From: Bifidobacterium breve
Lineage (GTDB): Bacteria; Bacteroidota; Bacteroidia; Flavobacteriales; Flavobacteriaceae
Direction: 5' to 3'
Assembly (NCBI GenBank): GCA_943323545.2
Contig: CALPIE020000003.1
Span: 1-52,431 of the forward strand
DNA: 52,431 nt
Shown: positions 26,218 to 36,349 of the stretch, in pieces
How the letters are laid out: every line of letters starts with the position of its first letter
How positions within the stretch are numbered: the first letter of the stretch is position 1
Program-made: the position numbers and the translations under genes
The notes under the pieces: generated by a model
Seen by the model: only the letters and a program-made list of their open reading frames with translations
What the model was told of the DNA's origin: nothing
The model's database searches: none

Positions 26218-28853
26218 TGAAATCACAAGACATTCGTAAGCAATTTTTACAATTCTTTGAAAGCAAAGGACACTTAATAGTTCCTTCTGCTCCTATCGTG
26301 CTTAAAGACGATCCAACCCTAATGTTTAACAACTCGGGAATGGCACAATTCAAAGAATATTTTTTAGGAAACGGAACGCCTAAAAGCAAACGAATCGCCG
26401 ATACACAAAAATGCCTTCGTGTTTCAGGAAAACATAACGATTTAGAAGATGTCGGTTTTGATACCTATCACCACACCATGTTTGAGATGTTGGGAAATTG
26501 GTCTTTTGGCGATTACTTCAAAAAGGATGCGATTAATTGGGCATGGGAATTACTGACAGAAGTCTACAAAATTCCAAAAGAAAATTTATACGTTTCGGTT
26601 TTTGAAGGTAATCCAGATGAAAATGTTCCCTTCGACCAAGAAGCGTGGGACATTTGGAAAGGTTTAATAGATGAAGACCGCATCATCCCCGGAAATAAAA
26701 AAGACAACTTCTGGGAAATGGGCGATCAAGGTCCATGTGGTCCGTGTTCTGAAATCCATGTCGATTTACGTTCGGAAGAAGAAAAGTCAAAAGTCTCAGG
26801 AAAAAGTTTAGTGAACAACGATCATCCACAAGTAGTTGAAATCTGGAACAATGTGTTCATGGAATTCAACCGTAAAGCCGATGGTTCCTTGGAAAAATTA
26901 CCAGCGCAACATGTCGATACCGGAATGGGATTCGAGCGTTTGTGTATGGCATTGCAAGGAAAAACGTCCAATTACGACACCGATGTTTTCACGCCGCTGA
27001 TTGAAAAAGTAGAACAAATTACTAGATTTAAATATACTTCTAACGAAGTTCAAAATATATCTGAAGAACAAAATAAAACCAATATTGCCATTCGTGTTAT
27101 TGTCGATCACGTTCGTGCGGTGGCGTTTGCTATTGCCGACGGACAGTTGCCTTCCAATACCGGAGCGGGTTATGTAATTCGTAGGATTTTGCGTCGCGCG
27201 ATTCGATACGGATTTACATTCTTAAACACCAAAGAGCCATTTATCAATAAATTGGTAGAAGTGTTAGCGAATCAAATGGGCGAATTTTTTCCAGAAATAA
27301 AATCACAACAACAATTGGTTACTAATGTAATTCGCGAAGAAGAAGCATCATTTTTACGTACTTTAGACCAAGGATTGCAATTGTTAGAAAACGTAGTTTC
27401 AGAAACCAATGGCAACGAAGTTTCTGGCGCAAAAGCTTTTGAATTGTACGACACTTTCGGATTTCCTATCGACTTAACTGCTTTAATTCTTCGTGAAAAA
27501 GGTTATGAATTAGACGAAGCCGGATTTGCTACTTCTATGCAAGAACAAAAAAACCGTTCACGTGCAGCGTCTGAGGTTTCTACCGAAGACTGGTCGGTCT
27601 TAATTCCGGGAAATGTTGAAACTTTTGTTGGATATGATCAAACGGAAAATGATGTCAAAATCACCCGCATCCGTAAAGTCGATTCTAAAAAAGATGGAAT
27701 TCTATACCAAATCGTTTTGAACAACACACCATTTTATCCAGAAGGTGGTGGACAAGTTGGCGATAAAGGAACCTTAGTTTCCGCAAATGAAATCATCGAC
27801 ATCATCGATACGAAAAAAGAAAACAACTTAATTCTGCATTTCGCAAAGCAACTTCCAGAAAATGTAAATGCCAATTTTGTAGCGAAAGTCAATACCGATT
27901 TAAGAACGTCTACTTCTAAAAATCACTCGGCTACACATTTGATGCATTTGTCATTGCGTACCATTTTAGGAACGCATGTTGAGCAAAAAGGCTCATTAGT
28001 AAATCCGAATCATTTGCGTTTTGATTTTTCGCATTTCAGTAAAGTTACGGATGAAGAAATTAGAAAAGTGGAAGATTTTGTCAATGTCAGAATTGAAGAA
28101 CAATTGCAATTGGTAGAGCACAGAAATATTCCGATTCAACAAGCGATGGAGCAAGGAGCAATGGCGTTGTTCGGAGAAAAATATGGCGACAATGTGCGCA
28201 TGATTGAATTTGGTGAGAGTAAAGAATTATGTGGTGGCATTCACGTAAAGAATACAGCCGAAATCTGGCATTTCAAAATCCTTTCAGAAGGAGCAGTAGC
28301 AGCCGGAATACGTCGTATTGAAGCGATTACTGGAGATGCTGTAAAAGCTTTTTTCACACAACAAGAAAACGATTTAGATTCGATAAAAGAAATTCTAAAA
28401 AATCCACAAGATGCCATTAAAGCAGTGGTTTCTTTACAGGAAGATAATGCCAAATTGAAAAAACAAATTGAGCAATTGTTGAAAGAAAAAGCGAAAAATC
28501 TAAAAGGCGAATTGGCTTCTCAATTACATGAGGTAAACGGAGTGCAATTCCTAGCCACACAAGTCGATTTGAATGCCGAAGGAGCAAAAGATTTGGCCTA
28601 CGAATTGGGAACTTTAGGAACGAATCTATTCTTGGTTATTGCCACATCAGAAGATGATAAGCCGATGCTAACCTGTTATATTTCGAAAGAATTAGTAGCT
28701 GCCAAAAACCTAAACGCCGGAACAGTTGTTCGTGAATTAGGAAAATACATACAAGGTGGCGGAGGCGGACAACCTTTCTTTGCGACCGCAGGAGGAAAAA
28801 ATGCAGCAGGAATTCAAGAAGCTTTAGAAAAAGCAGTTGATTTTGTGAAGTAA
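26217..28853 (+). CDS. alaS: Alanine--tRNA ligase
   Basis: '[51 protein letters not shown]', '[26 protein letters not shown]', '[12 protein letters not shown]'. Confidence 0.97.
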   Translation: MKSQDIRKQFLQFFESKGHLIVPSAPIVLKDDPTLMFNNSGMAQFKEYFLGNGTPKSKRIADTQKCLRVSGKHNDLEDVGFDTYHHTMFEMLGNWSFGDYFKKDAINWAWELLTEVYKIPKENLYVSVFEGNPDENVPFDQEAWDIWKGLIDEDRIIPGNKKDNFWEMGDQGPCGPCSEIHVDLRSEEEKSKVSGKSLVNNDHPQVVEIWNNVFMEFNRKADGSLEKLPAQHVDTGMGFERLCMALQGKTSNYDTDVFTPLIEKVEQITRFKYTSNEVQNISEEQNKTNIAIRVIVDHVRAVAFAIADGQLPSNTGAGYVIRRILRRAIRYGFTFLNTKEPFINKLVEVLANQMGEFFPEIKSQQQLVTNVIREEEASFLRTLDQGLQLLENVVSETNGNEVSGAKAFELYDTFGFPIDLTALILREKGYELDEAGFATSMQEQKNRSRAASEVSTEDWSVLIPGNVETFVGYDQTENDVKITRIRKVDSKKDGILYQIVLNNTPFYPEGGGQVGDKGTLVSANEIIDIIDTKKENNLILHFAKQLPENVNANFVAKVNTDLRTSTSKNHSATHLMHLSLRTILGTHVEQKGSLVNPNHLRFDFSHFSKVTDEEIRKVEDFVNVRIEEQLQLVEHRNIPIQQAMEQGAMALFGEKYGDNVRMIEFGESKELCGGIHVKNTAEIWHFKILSEGAVAAGIRRIEAITGDAVKAFFTQQENDLDSIKEILKNPQDAIKAVVSLQEDNAKLKKQIEQLLKEKAKNLKGELASQLHEVNGVQFLATQVDLNAEGAKDLAYELGTLGTNLFLVIATSEDDKPMLTCYISKELVAAKNLNAGTVVRELGKYIQGGGGGQPFFATAGGKNAAGIQEALEKAVDFVK

Positions 28854-28858
28854 TAATT

Positions 28859-28883
28859 CTCGCAAAGGAGCGGAGGTGCAAAG
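28859..28883. repeat. Inverted-repeat arm upstream of GxxExxY gene
   Basis: ctcgcaaaggagcggaggtgcaaag; reverse complement matches 29325-29349 at 20/25. Confidence 0.75.
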
Positions 28884-28933
28884 TTTTTTTATTGTTGCTA
28901 GCGATTGGATAATTTTAATTTCAAATAATTCGT

Positions 28934-29311
28934 ATGACGGAAAATGAGATTTCAAAGATAATTGTGGATGCTAGTTATACTATGCATGTAAAATTAGGTC
29001 CAGGTTTATTGGAATCGGTTTACGAAACGATATTGGAACATGAATTAATTTCCAAAGGTCTGAAAGTTGAAAGACAAAAAGCGTTGCCAGTACTTTGGAA
29101 TGATAAAAAAATGGATATTGGTTTTAGAGCGGATTTAATTGTTGAAGATAAAGTTATCATTGAAATTAAATCGGTTGAAAATATTATTCCAGTTCATCCA
29201 AAACAAGTATTGACCTATCTAAAAATAACAGGTTTAAAACTTGGTTTGCTAATAAATTTTAATGAAGTATTAATTAAAAACGGAATCACAAGAATTGTAA
29301 ACAACTTGTAA
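28934..29311 (+). CDS. GxxExxY protein (PD-(D/E)XK-like small domain)
   Basis: 'LGPGLLESVYETILEHEL...FRADLIVEDKVIIEIKSVENIIPVHPKQVLTYLK'. Confidence 0.9.
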   Translation: MTENEISKIIVDASYTMHVKLGPGLLESVYETILEHELISKGLKVERQKALPVLWNDKKMDIGFRADLIVEDKVIIEIKSVENIIPVHPKQVLTYLKITGLKLGLLINFNEVLIKNGITRIVNNL

Positions 29312-29324
29312 TTCTTTTTGTTAA

Positions 29325-29349
29325 CTCTGCGCCTCTGCGTCTTTGCGAG
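29325..29349. repeat. Inverted-repeat arm downstream of GxxExxY gene
   Basis: ctctgcgcctctgcgtctttgcgag. Confidence 0.75.
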
Positions 29350-29352
29350 CAT

Positions 29353-31098
29353 TTACTTCCGCTCCCCAATCTGCTGTCTCCACATCGCATAATACAAACC
29401 TTTATCTAAAAGTAACTCGTCGTGCTTACCTTGCTCGATAATTTTTCCTTGCTCTAAAACAAAGATTTTATCCGCATGCATAATCGTCGAAAGGCGGTGG
29501 GCAATCAACACCGTAATTCTATTTTTGTCCGAAATCGAACGAATGGTCGAGTTGATTTCTTCTTCTGTAATCGAATCCAATGCCGAAGTCGCTTCGTCAA
29601 AAATCAATAAATTAGGATTCCGTAATATCGCACGGGCAATCGACAATCGTTGTTTTTCGCCACCAGAAACTTTTATTCCGCCTTCACCAATCGTAGAACT
29701 CAGACCGTTTTCGGCACGATTTAATAATGTGTCACAACTGGCTCTGTGCAATACATCGTGTAATTCTTCATCGGTAGCATCGGGTTTTACAAACAGTAAA
29801 TTTTCCCGAATCGTTCCTGAGAACAGCTGCGCATCTTGTGTGACAAATCCCAATTGCTTTCTCAAATCGACTAAATCTACAGCGTTGGAATTGATCGTAT
29901 TGTACAACACTTCGCCTTCTGCCGGTGGATACAATCCTACTAACAGTTTTACCAAGGTGGTTTTTCCCGAACCGGACGGACCAACAAAAGCTACGGTTTC
30001 GCCTTGCTTAATGTCGAAATTAATTTTTTCTACAGCTGGATACATGGCGCTTTTATGTTTGAAAGTGACATTAGCAAAACGCAATGACGAAATCGTACCA
30101 ATGTGTTTTGGATTAGCAGGACGGAATTCCGATTTGGCATTCAGCAACGCTTCAAAATTTTCCATCGAGACTTTGGTTTCATTTTTAACGATGATGAACT
30201 GACTCAATTCCTGCAACGGACCAAAAATAAAGAAGGTAAAAAACACCATCGTCAATAAATCGCCAACCAGAATTTTATCGCCAAATAAAAAGTAATACAA
30301 CGCAAAAATGACACAGGTTCTTAAAAAGTGAACTGTAGTTCCTTGGATGAAACTCAAACTTCGGATGAAACGAATTTTTTGCAATTCTAAACTTAATATT
30401 TTTTGCGTATTACTGTTGAGTCGACCTTCTTCCTGTTCGGTTAATCCCAAACTTTTCACCAACTCAATGTTGCGTAAACTTTCGGTGGTAGAACCCGCAA
30501 GCGAATTGGTTTGGGTAACTATTCGTCTTGAAATGACTTTGATTTTTTTTCCTAAAAAGGAACTCAAAACCGCAATAATCGGAGCCGAAATTAAAAAGAT
30601 AATGGCTATACGATAATCGATTCGGGAGATATAAATAATGACAAACACAAATCCTACAATCGTCTGAAAGATCAATGATATAGAAAGTGTAATTAACTTT
30701 TCAGAATCGGTTCGAACCTTTTGTAAACGACTCAATGTTTCGCCACTGCTTTGGTCTTCGAAATCTTCAAAAGGTAAGTCTAATGATTTTTTGATACCGT
30801 CGGTGTACATTTCGGCACCCGTTCGTTGAATGACAATATTGGTAAAATAGTCCTGAAAATTCTTAGTAACTCGCGATACCATAGCAGCACCTAAAGAAAG
30901 CATCAGCCAAAAACCAACTGCTTTTATAAAATCGAATTCACGACCTTTATATTTTGCAATTCCAACACCACAATCTTGCATTAATTTTCCGGTTATAATC
31001 GAATCCGATAAGCTAAAACAAATGTTTATTGCCGCCATTATCAAAGCCACGAACAATAACAATTTGTGTTTTTTTATGTAAAAATATAATAGTTTCAT
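29353..31098 (-). CDS. ABC transporter, fused permease/ATP-binding exporter
   Basis: 'VAFVGPSGSGKTTLVKLLVG' Walker A, 'VSGGEKQRLSIARAILRNPNLLIFDEATSALDS' signature/Walker B, N-terminal TM domain. Confidence 0.93.
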   Translation of the reverse strand: MKLLYFYIKKHKLLLFVALIMAAINICFSLSDSIITGKLMQDCGVGIAKYKGREFDFIKAVGFWLMLSLGAAMVSRVTKNFQDYFTNIVIQRTGAEMYTDGIKKSLDLPFEDFEDQSSGETLSRLQKVRTDSEKLITLSISLIFQTIVGFVFVIIYISRIDYRIAIIFLISAPIIAVLSSFLGKKIKVISRRIVTQTNSLAGSTTESLRNIELVKSLGLTEQEEGRLNSNTQKILSLELQKIRFIRSLSFIQGTTVHFLRTCVIFALYYFLFGDKILVGDLLTMVFFTFFIFGPLQELSQFIIVKNETKVSMENFEALLNAKSEFRPANPKHIGTISSLRFANVTFKHKSAMYPAVEKINFDIKQGETVAFVGPSGSGKTTLVKLLVGLYPPAEGEVLYNTINSNAVDLVDLRKQLGFVTQDAQLFSGTIRENLLFVKPDATDEELHDVLHRASCDTLLNRAENGLSSTIGEGGIKVSGGEKQRLSIARAILRNPNLLIFDEATSALDSITEEEINSTIRSISDKNRITVLIAHRLSTIMHADKIFVLEQGKIIEQGKHDELLLDKGLYYAMWRQQIGERK

Positions 31099-31215
31099 AG
31101 GGAAAAAAGGAATTAAAACAACTTGACTTTTTTAGTTGTAAAGTGATGCAAAAATAGTAAATAAATAAGCGCAACAGAATTCCGACTGTTAATTGATTAC
31201 TAATTTTGTATTTTT

Positions 31216-31246
31216 GACTCGAGCGTATGCGAACAGAAGAAGTAAA
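31216..31246. repeat. Dispersed repeat shared with 11558-11588
   Basis: Reverse complement TTTACTTCTTCTGTTCGCATACGCTCGAGTC vs TTTACTTCGTCTGTTCGCTATTGCTCGAGTC (26/31). Confidence 0.7.
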
Positions 31247-31263
31247 GTAGTAAATAAAAACCG

Positions 31264-32217
31264 ATGAACTTCACGACCAAAATCCCGATTCCAAAATCTG
31301 ATAAACCCATAAATTATAATTCCAAAATAGTTTTGTTGGGATCCTGTTTTGCAGAAAACATGGGAGAGCAACTCGAATATTTTAAATTTCAAAATACGGT
31401 CAATCCTTTCGGAATAATCTTCAATCCGGTTTCTATTGAGAAGTTGGTTTCGAGAATTATAGACAAGCAAGAGTTCACAGAAAACGATATTTTCTTTCAC
31501 AACGAACGTTGGCATTCTTACGATGTACATTCGGATTTAAGTCATGAGAATAAGGACGAATTTCTAAATCAACTCAATCAAATAATCCAAAATTCCAACA
31601 ATCGAATAATCGAATCGTCACACATTATCATCACCTACGGAACATCATGGATTTACAAATTAAAATCCACCAATGAAGTTGTTGCTAACTGTCATAAAGT
31701 TCCGCAAGTTGAATTTGAAAAAGAAATTCTATCGGTGGAAATTATCGAAAAATCCATCCAAAATACCATCGATTACATTCGAAAAACAAATCCGAATTGT
31801 AAAATAATTTTCACAGTTTCTCCTGTGCGGCATCTCAAAGACGGATTTATAGCAAATCAACTCAGCAAAGCACATCTTATAACTGCAATTCATGAAACCG
31901 TTAACCGACAACTGACAACCGACAACTATTTTCCTTCCTATGAAATCATGATGGACGAACTACGCGATTACCGTTTTTATGGTTCAGACATGCTGCATCC
32001 CAATCAGGTCGCGATTGATTATATATGGGAAAGGTTTTTTGAAACTACCATTTCAGAAGCAAGTTATCCAAATATGGAAACCGTTTCGAGCATTCAAAAA
32101 GGATTGGCGCACCGGCCGTTTCACCCGAATTCGAAAAGCCATCAAAAATTTCTGGAAGAAATTCAGCAAATGATAAAAGTAGTACAACAGCAATTTCAAC
32201 ACATTGATTTTAATTGA
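31264..32217 (+). CDS. GSCFA domain-containing protein
   Basis: 'VLLGSCFAENMGEQLEYFKF...NPFGIIFNP', 'TYGTSWIY', 'DELRDYRFYGSDMLHPNQVAIDYIWERF'. Confidence 0.9.
   Translation: MNFTTKIPIPKSDKPINYNSKIVLLGSCFAENMGEQLEYFKFQNTVNPFGIIFNPVSIEKLVSRIIDKQEFTENDIFFHNERWHSYDVHSDLSHENKDEFLNQLNQIIQNSNNRIIESSHIIITYGTSWIYKLKSTNEVVANCHKVPQVEFEKEILSVEIIEKSIQNTIDYIRKTNPNCKIIFTVSPVRHLKDGFIANQLSKAHLITAIHETVNRQLTTDNYFPSYEIMMDELRDYRFYGSDMLHPNQVAIDYIWERFFETTISEASYPNMETVSSIQKGLAHRPFHPNSKSHQKFLEEIQQMIKVVQQQFQHIDFN
31903..31923 (+). repeat. Intragenic heptanucleotide repeat (AACYGAC x3) in GSCFA gene
   Basis: aaccgac aactgac aaccgac. Confidence 0.8.
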
Positions 32218-32257
32218 CGATTGTTCGATTTTTGGATTGTTCTAGTAAAAATAATTC

Positions 32258-32265
32258 TATATTTG
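32258..32265 (+). promoter_or_regulatory. Candidate -7 box (TATATTTG) for TetR gene
   Basis: TANNTTTG match just before ATG 32271. Confidence 0.35.
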
Positions 32266-32270
32266 AATGA

Positions 32271-32840
32271 ATGAAACCAATCGACAGAAAAACCGAAATC
32301 ATCAATGTAGCCGCCAAACTTTTTAAAGAAAAAGGATATAGCGCTGTAACCATGCGCGACATTGCACAAGCCATGGATATCAAAGCGGCAAGTTTGTACA
32401 ACCACATCAAATCCAAACAAGAAATTCTAGTTTTAATAGTTATTGAAATAGCAGAAGAGTTCACCAATGTGATGAACGAAATCGTTAATTCAGAAATTTC
32501 AGCCATTAAAAAAATAGAGAATGTAATTCAGTTGCATATCGATATTACGCTCCGAAATGCTGACGCCTTGGCTTGCTTAAATAACGATTGGATGCATTTA
32601 ACAGCCAATGATTTGGTTTATTTCATTAAAATGCGAGAAGAGTATGAAGATAATTTCAGAATCATTATCCAAAAAGGGATTGCCGACGGTGAAATCAAAA
32701 ACCTAAACATCGAAGTCATTATATTTTCCACTCTTTCTACTTTGCGAACATTATACCTTTGGTACGGTAAGAAAAAAAGTCCCAATCCCCAAGTTTTAAA
32801 ATCCAATATGATTCAAGTTTTGCTTAACGGAATCGTTTAA
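32271..32840 (+). CDS. TetR/AcrR family transcriptional regulator, candidate regulator of the paa cluster
   Basis: 'RKTEIINVAAKLFKEKGYSAVTMRDIAQAMDIKAASLYNHIKSKQEIL' HTH. Confidence 0.9.
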   Translation: MKPIDRKTEIINVAAKLFKEKGYSAVTMRDIAQAMDIKAASLYNHIKSKQEILVLIVIEIAEEFTNVMNEIVNSEISAIKKIENVIQLHIDITLRNADALACLNNDWMHLTANDLVYFIKMREEYEDNFRIIIQKGIADGEIKNLNIEVIIFSTLSTLRTLYLWYGKKKSPNPQVLKSNMIQVLLNGIV

Positions 32841-32921
32841 TTTGAAACCAAATCCTCCTACAAAATCTGTTACGATTTAAATAAATTACAACGTTTTCGT
32901 AGCAACTATTAAAATAATGAC

Positions 32922-32929
32922 TAAATTTG
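32922..32929 (+). promoter_or_regulatory. Candidate -7 box (TAAATTTG) of the paa operon
   Basis: TANNTTTG match 43 nt before the paaE ATG. Confidence 0.45.
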
Positions 32930-32935
32930 CATAAC

Positions 32936-32955
32936 AAACTAACAACCGTTAGTTT
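32936..32955. promoter_or_regulatory. Candidate TetR operator: AAACTAAC-AACC-GTTAGTTT
   Basis: Perfect 8-bp inverted repeat with 4-bp spacer, immediately after the -7 box and between the TetR gene and paaE. Confidence 0.6.
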
Positions 32956-32972
32956 TAATAAAACATAAATAA

Positions 32973-34046
32973 ATGTCGAAATTTCATAGCATTAAAGTCG
33001 CTGATATTTATAAGGAAACAAAGGACTGTTCGGTAATTACTTTAGAAATTCCGGAAGCTTTGAAAAACGAATTTCAATACAAACAGGGACAACACTTAAC
33101 AGTAAAAGCAACCGTCGACGGAAGCGAAGTCAGACGTAATTATTCATTATGTTCCTCGCCGATGGAGAGCAAATGGCAAGTGGCTGTAAAAAAAATCAAT
33201 GGTGGATTATTTTCTTCCTATGTGAATGATACATTAAAAAAAGGAGATTTTATCGATGTTATCGCGCCTCATGGGACTTTTAACACGGAAGTTAATCCAA
33301 ACAAAGCTAAAAATTATATCGCATTTGCTGCTGGAAGCGGAATTACACCTTTACTTTCTATCATCAAAACGCATTTAGCAGTCGAACTAAAAAGTACTTT
33401 CAAACTTTTTTATCTCAATCGAAGCATAAAATCTATTATCTTTAAGGAAGAAATTGAGCAGCTCAAAAATACCTATTTCGACCGATTCGAAATCTTCCAT
33501 TTCTTAACTAAAGAACACCGAAGCATCGAACTGTTAAACGGCCGATTTACTAAAGAAAAGTTACAAGTTCTAACGAATAAAATTATCGATATTCCATCCG
33601 TTGACGAATGTTTTATCTGCGGTCCCGAGCAAATGATTTTCCTCATTCGTGATGAATTGGTCGCTGCCGGTTTGGATAAAAATAAAGTGCATTTTGAATT
33701 GTTTACTTCAGGAAATTCTGAAGAAGACAAAGTAAGAATAAATAAAATATTAGAGCATAAAACCGAAGGAACCGACGTAACCATAATCGATGGTGGAAAA
33801 GAATTCCATTTCATCATGGACGACGATTTCGACAACATACTCGATGGAGCATTAGCTGCTGGTGCCGATTTACCGTTTGCCTGCAAAGGAGGCGTTTGTA
33901 GTACCTGTAAATGCAAAGTCGTTTCGGGAACTGTCGAAATGAAAATCAATTATGCACTCGACGAAAATGAAGTAAAAAAAGGTTTGGTGTTAAGTTGCCA
34001 GGCCGTACCTACTTCCGAAAAAGTCGTGGTCGATTTCGGAGTATAA
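32973..34046 (+). CDS. paaE: 1,2-phenylacetyl-CoA epoxidase, reductase subunit PaaE
   Basis: FNR-type 'RRNYSLCSSP', 'FAAGSGITPLLSIIKTHL', C-terminal [2Fe-2S] 'PFACKGGVCSTCKCKVVSG'. Confidence 0.93.
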   Translation: MSKFHSIKVADIYKETKDCSVITLEIPEALKNEFQYKQGQHLTVKATVDGSEVRRNYSLCSSPMESKWQVAVKKINGGLFSSYVNDTLKKGDFIDVIAPHGTFNTEVNPNKAKNYIAFAAGSGITPLLSIIKTHLAVELKSTFKLFYLNRSIKSIIFKEEIEQLKNTYFDRFEIFHFLTKEHRSIELLNGRFTKEKLQVLTNKIIDIPSVDECFICGPEQMIFLIRDELVAAGLDKNKVHFELFTSGNSEEDKVRINKILEHKTEGTDVTIIDGGKEFHFIMDDDFDNILDGALAAGADLPFACKGGVCSTCKCKVVSGTVEMKINYALDENEVKKGLVLSCQAVPTSEKVVVDFGV

Positions 34047-34053
34047 AAAAATT

Positions 34054-34109
34054 GTTTCAAGTTCCAAGTTTCAGGTTGTATAACTTGAAACTTGAAACCT
34101 GAAACTTAA
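34054..34109. repeat. Heptamer-built inverted repeat between paaE and paaA
   Basis: Left arm gtttcaa gttccaa gtttcag gttgtat; right arm aacttga aacttga aacctga aacttaa; arms are near reverse complements. Confidence 0.85.
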
Positions 34110-34120
34110 AACAAAATAGT

Positions 34121-35077
34121 ATGTCAGAATCAGAAGTTAAAAACCTAGAAGCCATCTTCGATGCTCGTATCGCTCGTGACGAAAAAATCGAACCCAAAGA
34201 TTGGATGCCCGAGAAATACCGTCAAACACACATTCGTCAGATTTCACAACACGCCCATTCCGAAATTGTCGGGATGTTACCCGAAGGGAATTGGATAACT
34301 CGCGCGCCTTCCTTAAAAAGAAAAGTAGCCTTACTGGCCAAAATTCAAGACGAAGCGGGTCACGGTTTATATTTGTACAGCGCTTGTGAAACACTAGGAG
34401 TTTCACGTGAGGAATTATACGAACAACTGCATTCCGGTAAAGCAAAATATTCAAGTATCTTTAATTATCCAACTTTAACTTGGGCCGATATGGGCGCTAT
34501 AGGATGGCTGGTAGATGGCGCTGCGATTATCAATCAGGTGCCGTTAACCACAACGTCATTCGGACCGTACGCTCGTGCGATGGTGCGCGTTTGTAAGGAA
34601 GAGAGTTTCCATCAACGTCAGGGATTTCAAATCATGATGACCTTGGCCAACGGAACTCCCGAACAAAAAGAAATGGCGCAAGATGCACTCAACCGTTGGT
34701 GGTGGCCGTCTCTAATGATGCTCGGTCCAACTGATGCCGAATCGGTGCACACCGAACAATCGATGAAATGGAAATTGAAACGCAAAACCAACGACGAACT
34801 ACGTCAGCAGTTTGTTGATCAAACGGTTCCACAAGCCGATTTAATCGGATTAACCATTCCTGATCCCAATCTAAAATGGAACGAAAAAACCAAATCGTAC
34901 GACTTCGGTGAAATGGACTGGGACGAATTTTGGCAAGTCGTAAAAGGCCACGGTCCCTGTAATAAAGAACGTATTTTCGCCAGAGTCAACGCCTGGGAAA
35001 ACGGAAAATGGGTGAGAGACGCCGCTATGGCGTATGCCGAAAAGCAAAGTAATAAAGAAGTAAAAAAAGCAATATAA
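34121..35077 (+). CDS. paaA: 1,2-phenylacetyl-CoA epoxidase subunit PaaA
   Basis: '[70 protein letters not shown]'. Confidence 0.97.
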   Translation: MSESEVKNLEAIFDARIARDEKIEPKDWMPEKYRQTHIRQISQHAHSEIVGMLPEGNWITRAPSLKRKVALLAKIQDEAGHGLYLYSACETLGVSREELYEQLHSGKAKYSSIFNYPTLTWADMGAIGWLVDGAAIINQVPLTTTSFGPYARAMVRVCKEESFHQRQGFQIMMTLANGTPEQKEMAQDALNRWWWPSLMMLGPTDAESVHTEQSMKWKLKRKTNDELRQQFVDQTVPQADLIGLTIPDPNLKWNEKTKSYDFGEMDWDEFWQVVKGHGPCNKERIFARVNAWENGKWVRDAAMAYAEKQSNKEVKKAI

Positions 35078-35109
35078 ATTGTTGTCAGTTTTCTGTTCTC
35101 CGTTTTTAA

Positions 35110-35140
35110 AACCGACAACCGACAACCGACAACCGACAAC
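35110..35140 (+). repeat. Heptanucleotide array (AACCGAC)x4 between paaA and paaB
   Basis: aaccgac x4 + aac, exact; same unit as in aroA, E2 and GSCFA genes. Confidence 0.95.
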
Positions 35141-35150
35141 TTTAAAAACA

Positions 35151-35432
35151 ATGAAAAACTGGCCACTTTGGGAAGTATTTATAAGAAGTAAAAACGGATT
35201 AGAGCACCGTCATTGCGGAAGCTTACACGCCAGCGATGCAACAATGGCTTTAGAAAATGCACGCGATGTCTACACCAGAAGAATGGAAGGTGTAAGCATT
35301 TGGGTTGTTCCATCTGCACAAATCACCGCATCCAATCCTGATAATAGCGCCGAGCTTTTTGAACCTGCAAAAGACAAAGCGTATCGCCATCCCACTTTTT
35401 ATGAATTGCCCGATGAACTAAAACACATGTAA
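35151..35432 (+). CDS. paaB: 1,2-phenylacetyl-CoA epoxidase subunit PaaB
   Basis: 'MKNWPLWEVFIRSKNGLEHRHCGSLHASDATMALENARDVYTRRMEGVSIWVVPS'. ORF track start 35079 reads through the repeat array; ATG 35151 is preferred. Confidence 0.95.
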   Translation: MKNWPLWEVFIRSKNGLEHRHCGSLHASDATMALENARDVYTRRMEGVSIWVVPSAQITASNPDNSAELFEPAKDKAYRHPTFYELPDELKHM

Positions 35433-35445
35433 GATATAGAGTATT

Positions 35446-35481
35446 CCCCTCCTCTGGAGGGGTGCCCGAAGGACGGGGTGG
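35446..35481. repeat. CCCCTCC palindromic repeat between paaB and paaC
   Basis: cccctcctctggaggggtgcccgaaggacggggtgg; near-identical to 2287-2322 in aroA. Confidence 0.9.
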
Positions 35482-35526
35482 CAAATAAGTAATTTAAAAC
35501 AATAATTACTTTAATTTAAACAAAAA

Positions 35527-36279
35527 ATGAACAACAATTTAATTCAATACATATACGGAATCGCAGATAACGCCCTTATCCTAGGACAGCGTCTCGGCGA
35601 GCTTTGTGGTCACGGTCCAAGTCTGGAAACCGACATCGCCATGACCAATATTTCTCTCGATTTATTAGGACAAGTACGCAGTTATTACCAATACGCTGCC
35701 AAGATAATTGGAGGTGAAGCGACCGAAGACACTATCGCATTCCTTCGTAAAGAACGGGAATACAAAAATGTACTTTTGGTTGAACAACCCAACACCGATT
35801 TTGCTTATTCGATTACCAGACAATTTCTATTTGACATGTTTCATTTACTATTGTTAGAAGAATTGCAAAACAGTTCCGATGCGACGTTATCGGCAATAGC
35901 CAAAAAAAGCATCAAAGAAGTTTCCTACCACACGCGTTTTTCCTCCGATTGGATCAGACGATTAGGTGACGGAACCGAAGAAAGTCACAACAGAATTCAA
36001 GAAGCAATGAATCATTTATGGGCATTTACCGATGAATTGTTTCATCAAACCGATGCCGATAAAGCAATGGTTGCAGAAGGAATTGGAGTAGATGTAACCA
36101 AATTAAAAGATACCTTTTACAGAAAAGTAAGTAGTATTTTAGAGGAATCAACATTACAAACGCCTAATTTACAGTATTTTCAAAAAGGAGGAAAAAACGG
36201 AATTCACAGCGAACACATGGGTTACATTTTAACAGAAATGCAATTTATGCAACTTAGTTATCCCAACATGAATTGGTAA
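35527..36279 (+). CDS. paaC: 1,2-phenylacetyl-CoA epoxidase subunit PaaC
   Basis: 'ADNALILGQRLGELCGHGPSLETDIAMTNISLDLLGQVRSYYQYAA...HMGYILTEMQFMQ'. Confidence 0.95.
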   Translation: MNNNLIQYIYGIADNALILGQRLGELCGHGPSLETDIAMTNISLDLLGQVRSYYQYAAKIIGGEATEDTIAFLRKEREYKNVLLVEQPNTDFAYSITRQFLFDMFHLLLLEELQNSSDATLSAIAKKSIKEVSYHTRFSSDWIRRLGDGTEESHNRIQEAMNHLWAFTDELFHQTDADKAMVAEGIGVDVTKLKDTFYRKVSSILEESTLQTPNLQYFQKGGKNGIHSEHMGYILTEMQFMQLSYPNMNW

Positions 36280-36285
36280 AAACCA

Positions 36286-36347
36286 TTGCGATCTTTGCGT
36301 ATCCCGACGCATCGGGATTGCGTGCTTTGCGGTTAAACGCGGTTAAA
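36286..36347. repeat. TTTGCG-type repeat with hairpin ATCCCGA-CGCA-TCGGGAT between paaC and paaD
   Basis: attgcgatctttgcgtATCCCGACGCATCGGGATtgcgtgctttgcggttaaacgcggttaaa; stem 36301-36318. Confidence 0.8.
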
Positions 36348-36349
36348 AT

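Noticed and set aside
28934-29311. GxxExxY gene as a restriction or toxin system
   Set aside because: Single small ORF with no methylase, antitoxin or partner; only its bracketing repeats are notable.
29525-30202. 225-aa plus-strand ORF opposite the ABC transporter
   Set aside because: Low-complexity Ser-rich shadow ORF opposite a clear ABC exporter; no own motifs.
35110-35140. Heptamer array as a phase-variation switch of a coding frame
   Set aside because: This array is intergenic and the intragenic ones are short and mostly imperfect, so frame switching is not supported by sequence alone.
35079-35150. 24-aa N-terminal extension of PaaB
   Set aside because: It reads the AACCGAC repeat; the PaaB family start 'MKNWPLWEVF' is at 35151.
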